A DNA stretch of 64,000 nucleotides from Novosphingobium lentum NBRC 107847 (GTDB lineage: Bacteria > Pseudomonadota > Alphaproteobacteria > Sphingomonadales > Sphingomonadaceae): the NCBI RefSeq assembly GCF_001590965.1, contig NZ_BCTW01000009.1:1-64000 (forward strand), read 5' to 3'. A model generated the notes under the pieces. The model did no database searches, was not told the origin of the DNA, and saw only the letters and a program-made list of their open reading frames with translations. The translations under genes and the position numbers were made by a program. Shown in pieces: positions 15,096 to 23,991 of the stretch (position 1 is the first letter of the stretch; the number at the start of each line of letters is the position of its first letter).

Positions 15096-17810
15096 ATGAA
15101 GATCGTCTTCGCGGGCCGCCGCGCCTCTGCCGTTGACTCGCTCGCCCGTCCGGCCCTGCTGGCCGGGGCCGCCGGCTTGGCGCTCGCCATCGCCGCGCAG
15201 GCCCATGCGCAGGCGCCCGCCGCGCAACCTGCCGAGGAAATGGCGCAACCCGCCGCCGATGCGCCGTCCGCTGCCACCGGCGAAGGCAACGAGATCATCG
15301 TTACCGCGACCAAGCGCGAGCAAACGCTGCAGGATATCCCGGTGGCAGTCAGCGTGACCACGGCGCAGACTCTGGAGCGCGCCCAGATCCGCGATATTCA
15401 GGATCTGCAAAGCGTGGTTCCGTCGCTCCGCGTCAATCAGCTGCAAAGCTCGGCCAACACCAACTTCTTCATCCGCGGCTTCGGCAACGGCGCCAACAAC
15501 GCGGGCATCGAACCTTCGGTCGGCGTGTTCATCGATGGCGTCTACCGTTCGCGGTCAGCGGGGCAGGTCGGCGATTTCCCCGACGTGCAGCGCATCGAAG
15601 TGCTGCGCGGACCCCAGTCCACGCTGTTCGGCAAGAACGCGTCGGTCGGCGTGATCTCGATCGTCACCAAGGCGCCGCAGTTCACGCTCGGCGGCAACGT
15701 CGAGGCGAGCTACGGCAACTACAACGCGGTGGTGCTTAAGGGTGTTATCACCGGCCCGATCACCAAGGACCTCGCGGTCAGCCTGGCAGGCGGGTACAAC
15801 CGCCGCGACGGTTACAACGAGGATCTGGGCACCGGCAACAAGACCAACGAGCGCAACCGCTGGTTCGTGCGCGGGCAGGCGCTGTACGAGCCCACCTCGC
15901 AGCTCAAGATCCGGCTGATCGGCGATTACGCCAAGGTCAATGAAAACTGCTGCGGCGTGGTGAATCTCCAGCCGTCGGCAGCCACCGCGATCATCAGGGC
16001 GCTGGGCGGCAACGTCAATGCGACCAGCGATCGTTTTGGCAACCACGTTTACGACAACTTCGATTCGACCAACAAGATCGAGAACTACGGCCTGTCGGGC
16101 CAGGTCGATTATGAAGCCGGTCCGCTGACCTTCACCTCGATCACTGCCTATCGCCGCACCAACGCGGTGACCAACCAGGATTCGGACTTCTCCAGCGCCG
16201 ATCTGATCGGGCGCAACTTCCAGGATCTGCGGATCAAGACGTTCACCCAGGAACTGCGGCTTGCGACCAACCTCGAAGGTCCGCTCAACTTCCTGCTCGG
16301 CGGCTACTACTTCAACGAAAACATCAAGCAGGCCAACCAGATTACGCTGGGCACGCAGTTCCGGCCTTATGGCAATGCGCTGGTGCAGGGCGCGACCGGT
16401 GGGGCGCTCAGCCTTCCGGTGCTCGAAGGCACGTTCGGCGCGCTTGAAGGCAATCCCGGCAAATATATCGGCCAGTTCTTCGCCACGGGTCAGGGCCTGG
16501 ACGAACACTATCGCCTGAAGGACGAGGCGTTCTCGGTCTTTGCGCAGGCCGATTTCAAGATCGGTGACCGGCTGACGCTGACCGGCGGTGTGAACTACAC
16601 CAAAGACAAGAAGAACTTCGGCATCAACGTCAACACCACCGACGCGTTTTCCCAGATCAATCTGGACAATCCGGCCTATGCGCCGTTCCGCAAGGCGCTG
16701 CTGCTGGGCGGGGCGTTGCAATCGGCCGGGATCGACCCCAACAACGCTGCGGCGGTAGGAGCATTCGCGACCAACCCGGCTACCGCGCCGATCTTTGCAG
16801 CGTTCAACGCCTTTGCCACGGCCAACCAGAACAACCCGGCGGCCAACCCGCTGAATGCGCTCAAGGGCTTTCAATTCCTGCCACCGGGCGTGCCTGTGCC
16901 CAACGCAGTGGAGCCGGGCAAGACGAGCGATGACAAGTTCACCTACCTTGCCCGCGCGGCCTACAAGATCACCGATCAGGTCAACGTCTACGCCAGCTTC
17001 GCCACGGGGTTCAAAGCCAGCTCGATCAACCTTTCGCGTGACAGTCGCCCGTTCCCGTCGGATGCGGCGGCGCTGTCGGCTGCCGGGCTGACCCAGGTCA
17101 ACCAGACATTCACCACGCGCTTTGCACAGCCGGAAAATTCCACGGTCTATGAACTGGGGCTCAAGGCCAACTGGGGCGTGGTTTCGGTCAACATCGCGGC
17201 GTTCGACCAGATCATCAGGAATTTCCAGTCCAACGTATTCACCGGTCTGGGCTTTGTCCTGACCAACGCCGGCAAGCAGTCGGTCAAGGGCTTCGAATTC
17301 GAAGGCACCGCCAGGCCGACCCCTGAACTGACGCTGTCGATGGCGCTGACCTACCTGAAGCCCAAGTATGACCAGTTCAACCTGTCGGCGCTGGGCAACC
17401 TGTCGGGTACGCGACCTGCGGGCATCCCGGCGATTTCCGCCACCTGGGGCGCGCAATACGATCACGGCTTCGCCAACGACGATCACCTGATCGCGCACCT
17501 CGACTATCACTATGAATCGCCCGTGCTGACCGAGGAAGGCCTGCCCAACTTCCTTGACGCCAAACTGCCCGATGGCGGGACGGCCAACGCGATCGCGGCA
17601 TCGCGCCAGTTCATGGCCGAAGTCAGCGAACTCAACGCTTCGCTGACCTACGCCATGCACAACGGCATGGAATTGAGCGTATGGGGCCGCAACCTGACCG
17701 ATCACCGCTACCTGCTGAACATCTTCCCTTCGGTGGCGCAGCTGACCTCGGTGTCGGGCTACACCAGCCCGCCGCGCACGTATGGCGTGTCCGGCCGCTA
17801 TCGCTTCTGA
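15096..17810 (+). CDS. TonB-dependent outer-membrane receptor
   Basis: A 904-residue receptor with a signal peptide (cleavage near AHAQAP). An Ala/Pro-rich linker precedes a TonB-box-like segment (GNEIIVTATKRE). The plug domain follows (about 68-180: IPVAVSV, SVGVFIDGVYRSRSAG, IEVLRGPQSTLFGKNASVGVI), then a 22-strand-type barrel ending in GVSGRYRF. This subtype (TATKR...IEVLRGPQSTLFG) is the large CirA/FyuA-like group abundant in sphingomonads and often used for aromatic, terpenoid or carbohydrate substrates. The substrate is unknown. It stands alone and is followed by a strong terminator. Confidence 0.93.
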   Translation: MKIVFAGRRASAVDSLARPALLAGAAGLALAIAAQAHAQAPAAQPAEEMAQPAADAPSAATGEGNEIIVTATKREQTLQDIPVAVSVTTAQTLERAQIRDIQDLQSVVPSLRVNQLQSSANTNFFIRGFGNGANNAGIEPSVGVFIDGVYRSRSAGQVGDFPDVQRIEVLRGPQSTLFGKNASVGVISIVTKAPQFTLGGNVEASYGNYNAVVLKGVITGPITKDLAVSLAGGYNRRDGYNEDLGTGNKTNERNRWFVRGQALYEPTSQLKIRLIGDYAKVNENCCGVVNLQPSAATAIIRALGGNVNATSDRFGNHVYDNFDSTNKIENYGLSGQVDYEAGPLTFTSITAYRRTNAVTNQDSDFSSADLIGRNFQDLRIKTFTQELRLATNLEGPLNFLLGGYYFNENIKQANQITLGTQFRPYGNALVQGATGGALSLPVLEGTFGALEGNPGKYIGQFFATGQGLDEHYRLKDEAFSVFAQADFKIGDRLTLTGGVNYTKDKKNFGINVNTTDAFSQINLDNPAYAPFRKALLLGGALQSAGIDPNNAAAVGAFATNPATAPIFAAFNAFATANQNNPAANPLNALKGFQFLPPGVPVPNAVEPGKTSDDKFTYLARAAYKITDQVNVYASFATGFKASSINLSRDSRPFPSDAAALSAAGLTQVNQTFTTRFAQPENSTVYELGLKANWGVVSVNIAAFDQIIRNFQSNVFTGLGFVLTNAGKQSVKGFEFEGTARPTPELTLSMALTYLKPKYDQFNLSALGNLSGTRPAGIPAISATWGAQYDHGFANDDHLIAHLDYHYESPVLTEEGLPNFLDAKLPDGGTANAIAASRQFMAEVSELNASLTYAMHNGMELSVWGRNLTDHRYLLNIFPSVAQLTSVSGYTSPPRTYGVSGRYRF

Positions 17811-17844
17811 CCTTAACGGATACATCCTGGGGAGAGGATGGGAA

Positions 17845-17869
17845 GGGGGCCGCTCGCGGCCCCCTTTTT
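17845..17869 (+). terminator. Strong intrinsic terminator after the TonB receptor
   Basis: GGGGGCCG and CGGCCCCC form a perfect 8-bp stem with a CTCG loop, followed immediately by TTTTT, 34 bp beyond the stop codon. Confidence 0.95.
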
Positions 17870-17999
17870 CGTGCGCGCAACAGGCACGCCCGGCCTGCCT
17901 TTCGGCGGCGATCGCCCGTTTTTCTTGCAGCGGCGCACATTTCGTGTCTCATTCATGCCGGGAGCGACCTGCAAGGGGCGCGCTGCAAGGGGACCGATC

Positions 18000-18425
18000 A
18001 TGGAATGGATGCTGTTGCCGTATCGCCGGTACTTCGAATTTACCGGGCGGTCGCGCCGCAAGGAATACTGGATGTTCGTGCTCTTCTCGATCCTGGTGCA
18101 GATCGCGATCGGCATCGTGTTCGGTCGCACCACCACCACCACGTATGGCCCGACGGGGATCGGCGGCGGGTTCTACACCTCGCTGACGGGCGGCGGCAAC
18201 ATCGTGTCGAGCCTGTTCAGCCTGGCCAACTTCATTCCCAGCCTGGCCGTGGCGGTGCGGCGGCTGCACGATCAGGACAAGTCGGGCTGGCTGATGCTGC
18301 TGGTGTTCATCCCGCTGCTGGGGTGGATCGCGCTGCTGGTGCTGATGTGCCTGGAAGGAACGCGCGGCCCCAATCGCTTTGGTGACGATCCCAAGGGCGT
18401 CGGCGGCGCGGCGGTGTTCGAATAG
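18000..18425 (+). CDS. DUF805 family membrane protein
   Basis: A 141-residue protein. The ATG at 18000 is chosen because the DUF805 signature starts there (YFEFTGRSRRKEYW). Helices lie at about 20-40, 62-82 and 98-118, and the conserved AVRRLHDQDKSGW and GTRGPNRFGDDP motifs are present. DUF805 proteins are small inner-membrane proteins of unknown function. It is monocistronic. Confidence 0.9.
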   Translation: MEWMLLPYRRYFEFTGRSRRKEYWMFVLFSILVQIAIGIVFGRTTTTTYGPTGIGGGFYTSLTGGGNIVSSLFSLANFIPSLAVAVRRLHDQDKSGWLMLLVFIPLLGWIALLVLMCLEGTRGPNRFGDDPKGVGGAAVFE

Positions 18426-18455
18426 GCGGCGGGCGCAACCCGCTGAACAAACCGG

Positions 18456-18526
18456 TGTCCCCGCGAAAGCGGGGGCCTCGTTCGGTGAGGCGGTGAAGGC
18501 CTGAGGTTCCCGCCTTCGCGGGGATG
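18456..18526. repeat. Palindromic repeat family A, copy 1
   Basis: A paired element in which the left hairpin CCCCGC-GAAA-GCGGGG and the right hairpin CCCGCCTTCGCGGG face each other, flanked by GGCCTC and CCTGAGG. The same layout recurs at 40231, 44631, 45081, 46096 and 47871. It lies between convergent DUF805 and ABC permease genes and could also act as a transcription barrier. Confidence 0.85.
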
Positions 18527-18541
18527 CAGGTTCGGGAGGCG

Positions 18542-21124
18542 TTACAACTCGCGCAGCACCGCGGCGGGCCGGGTGCGCAGCGCGCCCAGCGATCCGCCCA
18601 CCGCCAGCCCGATCACCAGCGCCAGTCCGGTTCCGAGCACCGCCAGGATCCGGCCCCAGTTCGGCAGCCACGCAAAGTCGAACAGTTCGACGATCACCAG
18701 CCACGCCGCGCCGCTGCCCAGCGCCAGTGCCAGCACCGCAAGCACGCCCGCCAGCACTGCGTATTCGGCCAGCAGCAGCGTCAGCAGCTGCCGTCGGCTG
18801 GCCCCCAGCACCCGCAGGATGACGTTGTCATAGGCGCGCGCTTCCCGCGCGGCGGCGATCGCGCCGGCCAGCACCGCCAGCCCCGCCAGGATCGCCACGC
18901 TGGCCGCCGACAGGATCGCGGTGCCCATCTGGCCAAGGATGTGGCGCGCCTGCGCAATCACCGGGCCGACCTCGATCACCGATGTCGACGGGAACCCGCG
19001 CACCAGCCCGGTGAGCAGCGCGCGGCGCACCGGCGCGGTTTTTTCGGATGCGGGCAGTTCGATCGTCGCGGCCAGGTTGTGCGGCGCGTCGGCGATCGCG
19101 TTGGGGCTGAACACCAGCACATAGTTGAAGCCCATGCTGTCCCAGTCGATCCGCCGCAGCGAGGCGATGCGCGCGGTGCGCTCGATCCCCAGCAGGCTGA
19201 TCGTCAGTTCGTCGCCGATCGACAGATTGAGCGCCTGCGCCAGCTTCTCGTCGATCGAGACCAGCGGCGGACCCGCATAGTCGGCGGGCCACCACTGCCC
19301 GGCGGTGAGCGAATTGCCGTCGGGCACGGTGGCGGCATAGGTCAGCCCGCGCTCGCCGCGCAACGGCCAGGCATCGTCGGGGATCTTCGCCATGTCGGCC
19401 ACGCGGATCATGCGTCCGGCCGGGCCATAGGCGGTGATCGTGCCGCGCAAGGCGGGCACCATGCGCACGTCGGCGCGGGGCGCGGCGGCGTGGACCGCCT
19501 TGCCGAACGCCTCGGCCTGCGGGCGCGGTACGTCGAGCACGAAGTAATCGGGCGCGCGTGCCGGCACGCGTTGCGCGATGTTGGCATCGAGGCTGGTCTC
19601 GACGCCGGCCAGCAGCACGAATGCCGACAGCCCGAAGCCCAGCGCCACCACCAGCGCGCCGGTCTGCGCACCGGGGCGGTGGAGGTTGGCCAGCGCCATC
19701 CGCGCGATGCTGTTTTTGGGGCGGGGGCTGCGCGCGGCGAGCCACGACACGCTAAAGCCCAGCGCGGCGAGCAGCACGAACAGCGCCGCCGCTCCGCCCA
19801 GGAACCCGGCGGCGAGCCACGGCTGCGGCGAGGTGCCGATGGCCAGCGCGGCAATCCCGGCAAGGCTTGCCCCGACCGGCAGCACCGCCGCGCGCCAGCC
19901 GCGCGCCATCGGGCTCACCCGCGCGCGCATCAGCGTCATCGCGGGGAAATCGCGCGCGCGCAGCAGCGGCGGCGCGGCGAAGGTCAGCGCGATCAGTGCG
20001 CCATAGGCCGCCGCGATGGCCAGCGCGCGCGGATCGAACACCACGCCCGGCGCAATCGGCAGCAGCCCCGACAGCGCCCAGCCGAGCACCGGCGTCACCG
20101 CCAGCCCGATCGCCAGCCCCGCCACGATCGCCAGCGCGGTCGTCACGCCCAGTTGCAGCAGATAGATCCGCGCGATGTCGCCGCCGGTTGCGCCCAGGAT
20201 CTTGAGCGTGGCGATGCTGCCGCGCCGCGCCTCGAGATACGATGTCACGCCGTTGCCGATGCCGATCCCGGCAATCGCCAGCGCGGCCAGTGCGACCAGC
20301 ACGAGGAACTGGCCCATCCGCTCGATGAAATTGTACAGGCCCGGCACGGCGCGTTCGCGCGTGCGCACGTCGAATCCAGCGGCGGGGAACTCGTGCTTGA
20401 TCCGTGCCGAGACCACGTCGGGATCGCTGGCGGGTGGCAGGCGCAGCCGGTACTTGGCCTTGGCCATGCTGCCCGGCTGAACCAGCCCGCTGGCATCGAG
20501 CGCGGCGCGGCTGACGATCACCGTGGGGCCGAGCGAGAACCCTTCGCCCAGCCGGTCGGGCTCATCGGCGACGATGCCGCCCACGCTGAGCGTTGCGTTG
20601 CCGATCAGCAGCCGGTCGCCCGGCTTCACGCGCAGGCGGTCGGCCACGCCGGGCGCGATCCATGCGGACAGGCCTTGCGGGGCGGATGCGTTGTGCGCAG
20701 CGCCGTCCGGCCCGGTCACGGTGAGCGTGCCGTACAGCGGCCAGGCGGCGTCGACCTGCTTCAGCTCGATCGGCACCGCCAGCGTATCGTTGCCCGGAAC
20801 GCGCGCTATCGCCTGCAGGCGCATGCCCGCCGAAACCCGCCCCATGCCGTTGAGCGCGGCCAGTTCATCGGGCGCCGCCTCGCGCTGCGAAACCGAGACT
20901 TCGACGTCGCCGCCCAGCAGCACCCGGCCGCGCCCCATCAGCTCCTGCTGGATCGCGCCGGTCAGCGTGCCGATCGCGGCAAGCGCGGCGGTGCCCAGCA
21001 CGAGGCAGGCGATCAGCAGGCGAAGCCCCCTGAACCGCCAGTCGAGCCCGCGCCGCGCGATCGCCCAGGCGCTGCCCCAGCCGAGGCGCGGGGACGCTGC
21101 CACGCTCAAATGGGGATCGCTCAA
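18542..21124 (-). CDS. ABC transporter permease, FtsX/MacB-type (YbbP-like)
   Basis: An 860-residue membrane protein with duplicated FtsX-like permease halves. TM1 is at about 36-58, with a large periplasmic domain to about 255. Core helices cluster around 265-470, and a second periplasmic domain spans about 500-720. The final helices end in ...GGSLGALRTRPAAVLREL, a typical FtsX/MacB C-terminus. Its start overlaps the ATPase stop by 4 bp (ATGA). With the ATPase and the divergent tesA-like lipase it reproduces the tesA-ybbA-ybbP arrangement known from E. coli. The family is linked to extraction of lipids or hydrophobic compounds. The substrate is not established. Confidence 0.9.
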   Translation of the reverse strand: MSDPHLSVAASPRLGWGSAWAIARRGLDWRFRGLRLLIACLVLGTAALAAIGTLTGAIQQELMGRGRVLLGGDVEVSVSQREAAPDELAALNGMGRVSAGMRLQAIARVPGNDTLAVPIELKQVDAAWPLYGTLTVTGPDGAAHNASAPQGLSAWIAPGVADRLRVKPGDRLLIGNATLSVGGIVADEPDRLGEGFSLGPTVIVSRAALDASGLVQPGSMAKAKYRLRLPPASDPDVVSARIKHEFPAAGFDVRTRERAVPGLYNFIERMGQFLVLVALAALAIAGIGIGNGVTSYLEARRGSIATLKILGATGGDIARIYLLQLGVTTALAIVAGLAIGLAVTPVLGWALSGLLPIAPGVVFDPRALAIAAAYGALIALTFAAPPLLRARDFPAMTLMRARVSPMARGWRAAVLPVGASLAGIAALAIGTSPQPWLAAGFLGGAAALFVLLAALGFSVSWLAARSPRPKNSIARMALANLHRPGAQTGALVVALGFGLSAFVLLAGVETSLDANIAQRVPARAPDYFVLDVPRPQAEAFGKAVHAAAPRADVRMVPALRGTITAYGPAGRMIRVADMAKIPDDAWPLRGERGLTYAATVPDGNSLTAGQWWPADYAGPPLVSIDEKLAQALNLSIGDELTISLLGIERTARIASLRRIDWDSMGFNYVLVFSPNAIADAPHNLAATIELPASEKTAPVRRALLTGLVRGFPSTSVIEVGPVIAQARHILGQMGTAILSAASVAILAGLAVLAGAIAAAREARAYDNVILRVLGASRRQLLTLLLAEYAVLAGVLAVLALALGSGAAWLVIVELFDFAWLPNWGRILAVLGTGLALVIGLAVGGSLGALRTRPAAVLREL

Positions 21125-21852
21125 GCGCGCGTGTCCGAAACGATGTGGCCGTCGGCCAGCGTCACTACGCGGCCGCAGCGCGCGGCCAGCGCCGGGTCGT
21201 GCGTCACGATCAGCAGCGTCGCACCCGCTTGCGCGGCGCGCGCGAACAGCAGGTCGGACACCGCATCGCCGTTGGCGGCATCAAGGTTGCCGGTGGGCTC
21301 GTCGGCGAACAGGATCGCGGGGCGCGGCGCGAGCGCGCGGGCCATCGCCACGCGCTGCTGCTCACCGCCCGAAAGTTGCGCCGGGTAATGCGTCAGCCGG
21401 TGACCCAGCCCGACCGCGCCGAGTTCCTCCGCCGCGCGCGAGAAGCCATCGGGCATGCCTGCCAGTTCGAGCGGCGTGGCGACGTTTTCCTGCGCGGTCA
21501 TCGTCGGCAGCAGGTGGAACGCCTGCAGCACGATGCCGATGCGCCCGCGCCGGGCGGCCGCCAGCCCGTCTTCGTCGAGCGCCATGAAATCGGCGCCCGC
21601 CACCTGCAGACTGCCGCCGTCGGCGCGCTCCAGACCGGCCAGCACCGCCAGCAGCGAGGACTTGCCCGAACCCGAAGGCCCCAGCAGCGCCAGCGTCTCA
21701 CCCCGCCGCACTGCCAGGTCGATCCCGCGCAGGATTGCGACCCGCCCGTCGCCTTCGCCCAGCGACAGGATGAGGCCGCGCGCGTCGATGACCGTTTCGG
21801 CTGAGGATGTGGTTGCAGGGGTGGGGGCGAGCGGCGGGAGAGCGGTTTTCAC
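21121..21852 (-). CDS. ABC transporter ATP-binding protein (YbbA/LolD-like)
   Basis: A 243-residue ATPase. Walker [12 protein letters not shown]-loop VLQAFHLLP, signature LSGGEQQRVAMARAL, Walker B ILFADEPTGNLD and the switch His in VTHDP are all present. The GTG at 21852 (VKTALPP) is preferred. An earlier in-frame TTG at 21912 would coincide with the start of the divergent gene. It pairs with the permease by a 4-bp overlap and energises it. Confidence 0.9.
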   Translation of the reverse strand: MKTALPPLAPTPATTSSAETVIDARGLILSLGEGDGRVAILRGIDLAVRRGETLALLGPSGSGKSSLLAVLAGLERADGGSLQVAGADFMALDEDGLAAARRGRIGIVLQAFHLLPTMTAQENVATPLELAGMPDGFSRAAEELGAVGLGHRLTHYPAQLSGGEQQRVAMARALAPRPAILFADEPTGNLDAANGDAVSDLLFARAAQAGATLLIVTHDPALAARCGRVVTLADGHIVSDTRA

Positions 21853-21911
21853 AGTGCACGCGTGCCATGGAATGGTTGCGGTTTGCAACCCGATCGCGGT
21901 ATCCTGCGACA

Positions 21912-22628
21912 ATGTCGATCAAACTTGGCGTTATCGCCTGCCTCGCCATTCCCTGTCTCGCCATGTCCGGTTGCGGAAAGGGCGACGCGCCGACGTCTCC
22001 CGATACCGCATCCGCTGCGCCGCTGGCTTCGGTGTCGGCTGACCCGCTGGCCGGCGCGCCGGTGGTGCTCGCGTTCGGTGACAGCCTTTACGCCGGTTAC
22101 CAGCTCAAGCCGGGCGAGAGCTATCCCGCCAAGCTGCAGGCGGCGCTGGCCGCGCGCGGAGTGCGGGCGAAGTTCGTCAATGCCGGCGTCTCGGGCGATA
22201 CCACGGCGGCGGGGCTGGAACGGCTGGCGTTCACGCTCGACAACCAGCCGGTCAAGCCCGTGCTGGTGATGGTCGGGCTGGGCGGCAACGACATGCTGCG
22301 CGGGCTGCCGCCCGAACAGACCCGCCAGAACCTCACCGCGATCCTGGCCGAGCTGAAAAAACGGCACTTGCCCGCGATGCTCACCGGGATGCTCGCCGCG
22401 CCGAACATGGGCGCGGACTATGTCGCGAAGTTCAACCCGATCTACCCGGCGCTGGCCAACACCTACCATGCGCCGCTGGTGCCGTTCCTGCTCCAGCCGA
22501 TCTTCACCCACCCCGAACTCAAGCTGGCCGACGGCATCCACCCCAACGCCGCTGGCGTCGACCGGATCGTCGTGGCCACGGTCGATCAGGTGGAAAAAGC
22601 GCTGAAGGCGGCGGAGAAGGGTGGGTAG
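21912..22628 (+). CDS. tesA: GDSL/SGNH-hydrolase lipoprotein (TesA-like acyl-CoA thioesterase/arylesterase)
   Basis: A 238-residue protein with a lipoprotein signal (hydrophobic stretch ending LAMSGC, Cys about 19). Block I FGDSLYAGYQL carries the catalytic Ser, block III VGLGGNDMLRG the Asn, and block V DGIHPNAAG the Asp-His pair. It is therefore a periplasmic membrane-anchored esterase, thioesterase or lysophospholipase of the TesA type. It is divergent from the ABC transporter genes, with only about 59 bp between start codons, so promoters overlap. Confidence 0.9.
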   Translation: MSIKLGVIACLAIPCLAMSGCGKGDAPTSPDTASAAPLASVSADPLAGAPVVLAFGDSLYAGYQLKPGESYPAKLQAALAARGVRAKFVNAGVSGDTTAAGLERLAFTLDNQPVKPVLVMVGLGGNDMLRGLPPEQTRQNLTAILAELKKRHLPAMLTGMLAAPNMGADYVAKFNPIYPALANTYHAPLVPFLLQPIFTHPELKLADGIHPNAAGVDRIVVATVDQVEKALKAAEKGG

Positions 22629-22650
22629 GCCCGGATAGCTTTACCCTCCC

Positions 22651-22737
22651 CGCTCATCCCGAGCGAAGTCGAGGGATGCTGCGCTGTGTCCGCCGACAAC
22701 TGAACGTGTCTCGACGACGCTCGACATGAGCGGGGAG
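22651..22737. repeat. Palindromic repeat family C, divergent copy
   Basis: The arms CGCTCATCCCGAGCGAAGTC and ...CGACGCTCGACATGAGCGG face each other between convergent tesA and recF. This is a diverged relative of the TGAGCTTGTCGAAGG elements at 28531, 33291, 41626, 52811 and 60156. Confidence 0.65.
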
Positions 22738-22758
22738 GGGTGGCTTATCCAACGAGCT

Positions 22759-23862
22759 TCACACCCGCTCCACCTGCCCATCCGCCACGCGCCACACCGC
22801 CGCCTCGCCCGCGATGTCCGCGAACGGGGCGATCTCCGTCCCGGTCATCCACACTTGCGCGCCGCTGTCGCGCAGCCGGTCGAACAAGGCGGCGCGGCGC
22901 AGCGGATCGAGGTGCGCGGCGATCTCGTCGAGCAGCAGCAGGCGCTGGCGACTGTCGGCTGAAGGCTCCGCATGGGCCAGCCCGGCATGCGCCAGCACGA
23001 TCGCGATCAGCATCGCCTTCTGTTCACCGGTCGAGCAATCGGCGGCGGGCGCGGCCTTGGCGGCGAGCGTGACGACCAGGTCATCGCGGTGTGGCCCCGC
23101 CAGCGTCCGCCCCGCCGCGCGTTCGCGCCGCCGTCCGGCGCGCAGGGCGCTGCGCAAGGCGGCCTCGTCGGGCACCACGTCACCGGCATAGACCAGCAGC
23201 GGCCGCGCGAACGGGTGCTCGGGCTGGGTCGCCAGCACGGCGGTCAGCGCCGCGACCAGCCCGGCGCGCGCCGTGCCGATCGCCGCGCCGCATTCCGCCA
23301 GCTGCACCTCCAGCGCATCGAGCCACGCCGGGTCGGGCTCGGCCGGTTCGGACAGCAGGCGGTTGCGTTCGCGCAGCGCGGTCTCGTAGCGCGCCGACAG
23401 CCGCGCGTGGCCGGGGTCGCGCGCCAGCACCATGCGGTCGAGGAAGCGTCGCCGCGCGCCCGGTCCTTCGGCGAACAGGCGGTCCATCGCCGGGGTCAGC
23501 CAGTTGATCGAAAGCCATTCGCCCAACCGCGCCGCCGGGCCTTCCGCGCCGTTGATCCGCACCATCCGGCGGTTGGGCGCGGAGGCGAGCGTGGCGGTGG
23601 ACAGCACCACCGCGCCGTTCTCCAGCTCTGCCGCGACCGAAAATCCGCTGGCCGGTACAACGTCACCGTTGGTTCGCCCGGCCATTTCCGCGGCCTGCGC
23701 GCGCCGCAACCCGCGTCCCGGTGCGAACAGCGACAGCGCCTCCAGCACGTTGGTCTTGCCCGCGCCGTTCTCGCCCACCAGCACGTTGAAGCCACGTGTA
23801 TCGGCCAGCCGCGTGGCCGCGTGGTTGCGGAAATTCTGCAGGGTCAGCCGGTCGAGCGCCAT
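22759..23862 (-). CDS. recF: DNA replication and repair protein RecF
   Basis: A 367-residue SMC-like ATPase that loads RecA at gaps with RecOR. The N-terminal motif LTLQNFRNH is followed by Walker A GENGAGKTN (about 31-39), the signature LSTGEQ-type region (DCSTGEQKAM), and Walker B LLLLDEIAAHLD. The ATG at 23862 begins the canonical MxLxxLxLxNFRNH start. An upstream ATG lies in a repeat-rich region. It is not next to dnaN here. Confidence 0.95.
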   Translation of the reverse strand: MALDRLTLQNFRNHAATRLADTRGFNVLVGENGAGKTNVLEALSLFAPGRGLRRAQAAEMAGRTNGDVVPASGFSVAAELENGAVVLSTATLASAPNRRMVRINGAEGPAARLGEWLSINWLTPAMDRLFAEGPGARRRFLDRMVLARDPGHARLSARYETALRERNRLLSEPAEPDPAWLDALEVQLAECGAAIGTARAGLVAALTAVLATQPEHPFARPLLVYAGDVVPDEAALRSALRAGRRRERAAGRTLAGPHRDDLVVTLAAKAAPAADCSTGEQKAMLIAIVLAHAGLAHAEPSADSRQRLLLLDEIAAHLDPLRRAALFDRLRDSGAQVWMTGTEIAPFADIAGEAAVWRVADGQVERV

Positions 23863-23910
23863 CGTGGGAGTGCTTAGGGCGCGGCGGCGCAAAGGCCTAG
23901 GGGTGTTGCG

Positions 23911-23990
23911 CCGTCCCGGACCTGATCCGGGACCGCTGGCCAACTGGCGCAACCCGGCCACCGGTCCCGGGTCAAGCCCGGGACGACGCC
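23911..23990. repeat. Palindromic repeat family D, copy 1
   Basis: The arms GTCCCGGACCTGATCCGGGAC and GTCCCGGGTCAAGCCCGGGAC (each one itself a hairpin) are arranged as an inverted pair between recF and pspF. A second copy lies at 29078-29159. Confidence 0.85.
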
Positions 23991-23991
23991 A

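Noticed and set aside
18524-21388. Very long open frame antisense to the ABC permease and ATPase genes
   Set aside because: It is the mirror of high-GC coding sequence on the other strand; its protein is Arg/Ala/Gln/His-rich with no motifs, while the minus strand has full ABC-transporter signatures.
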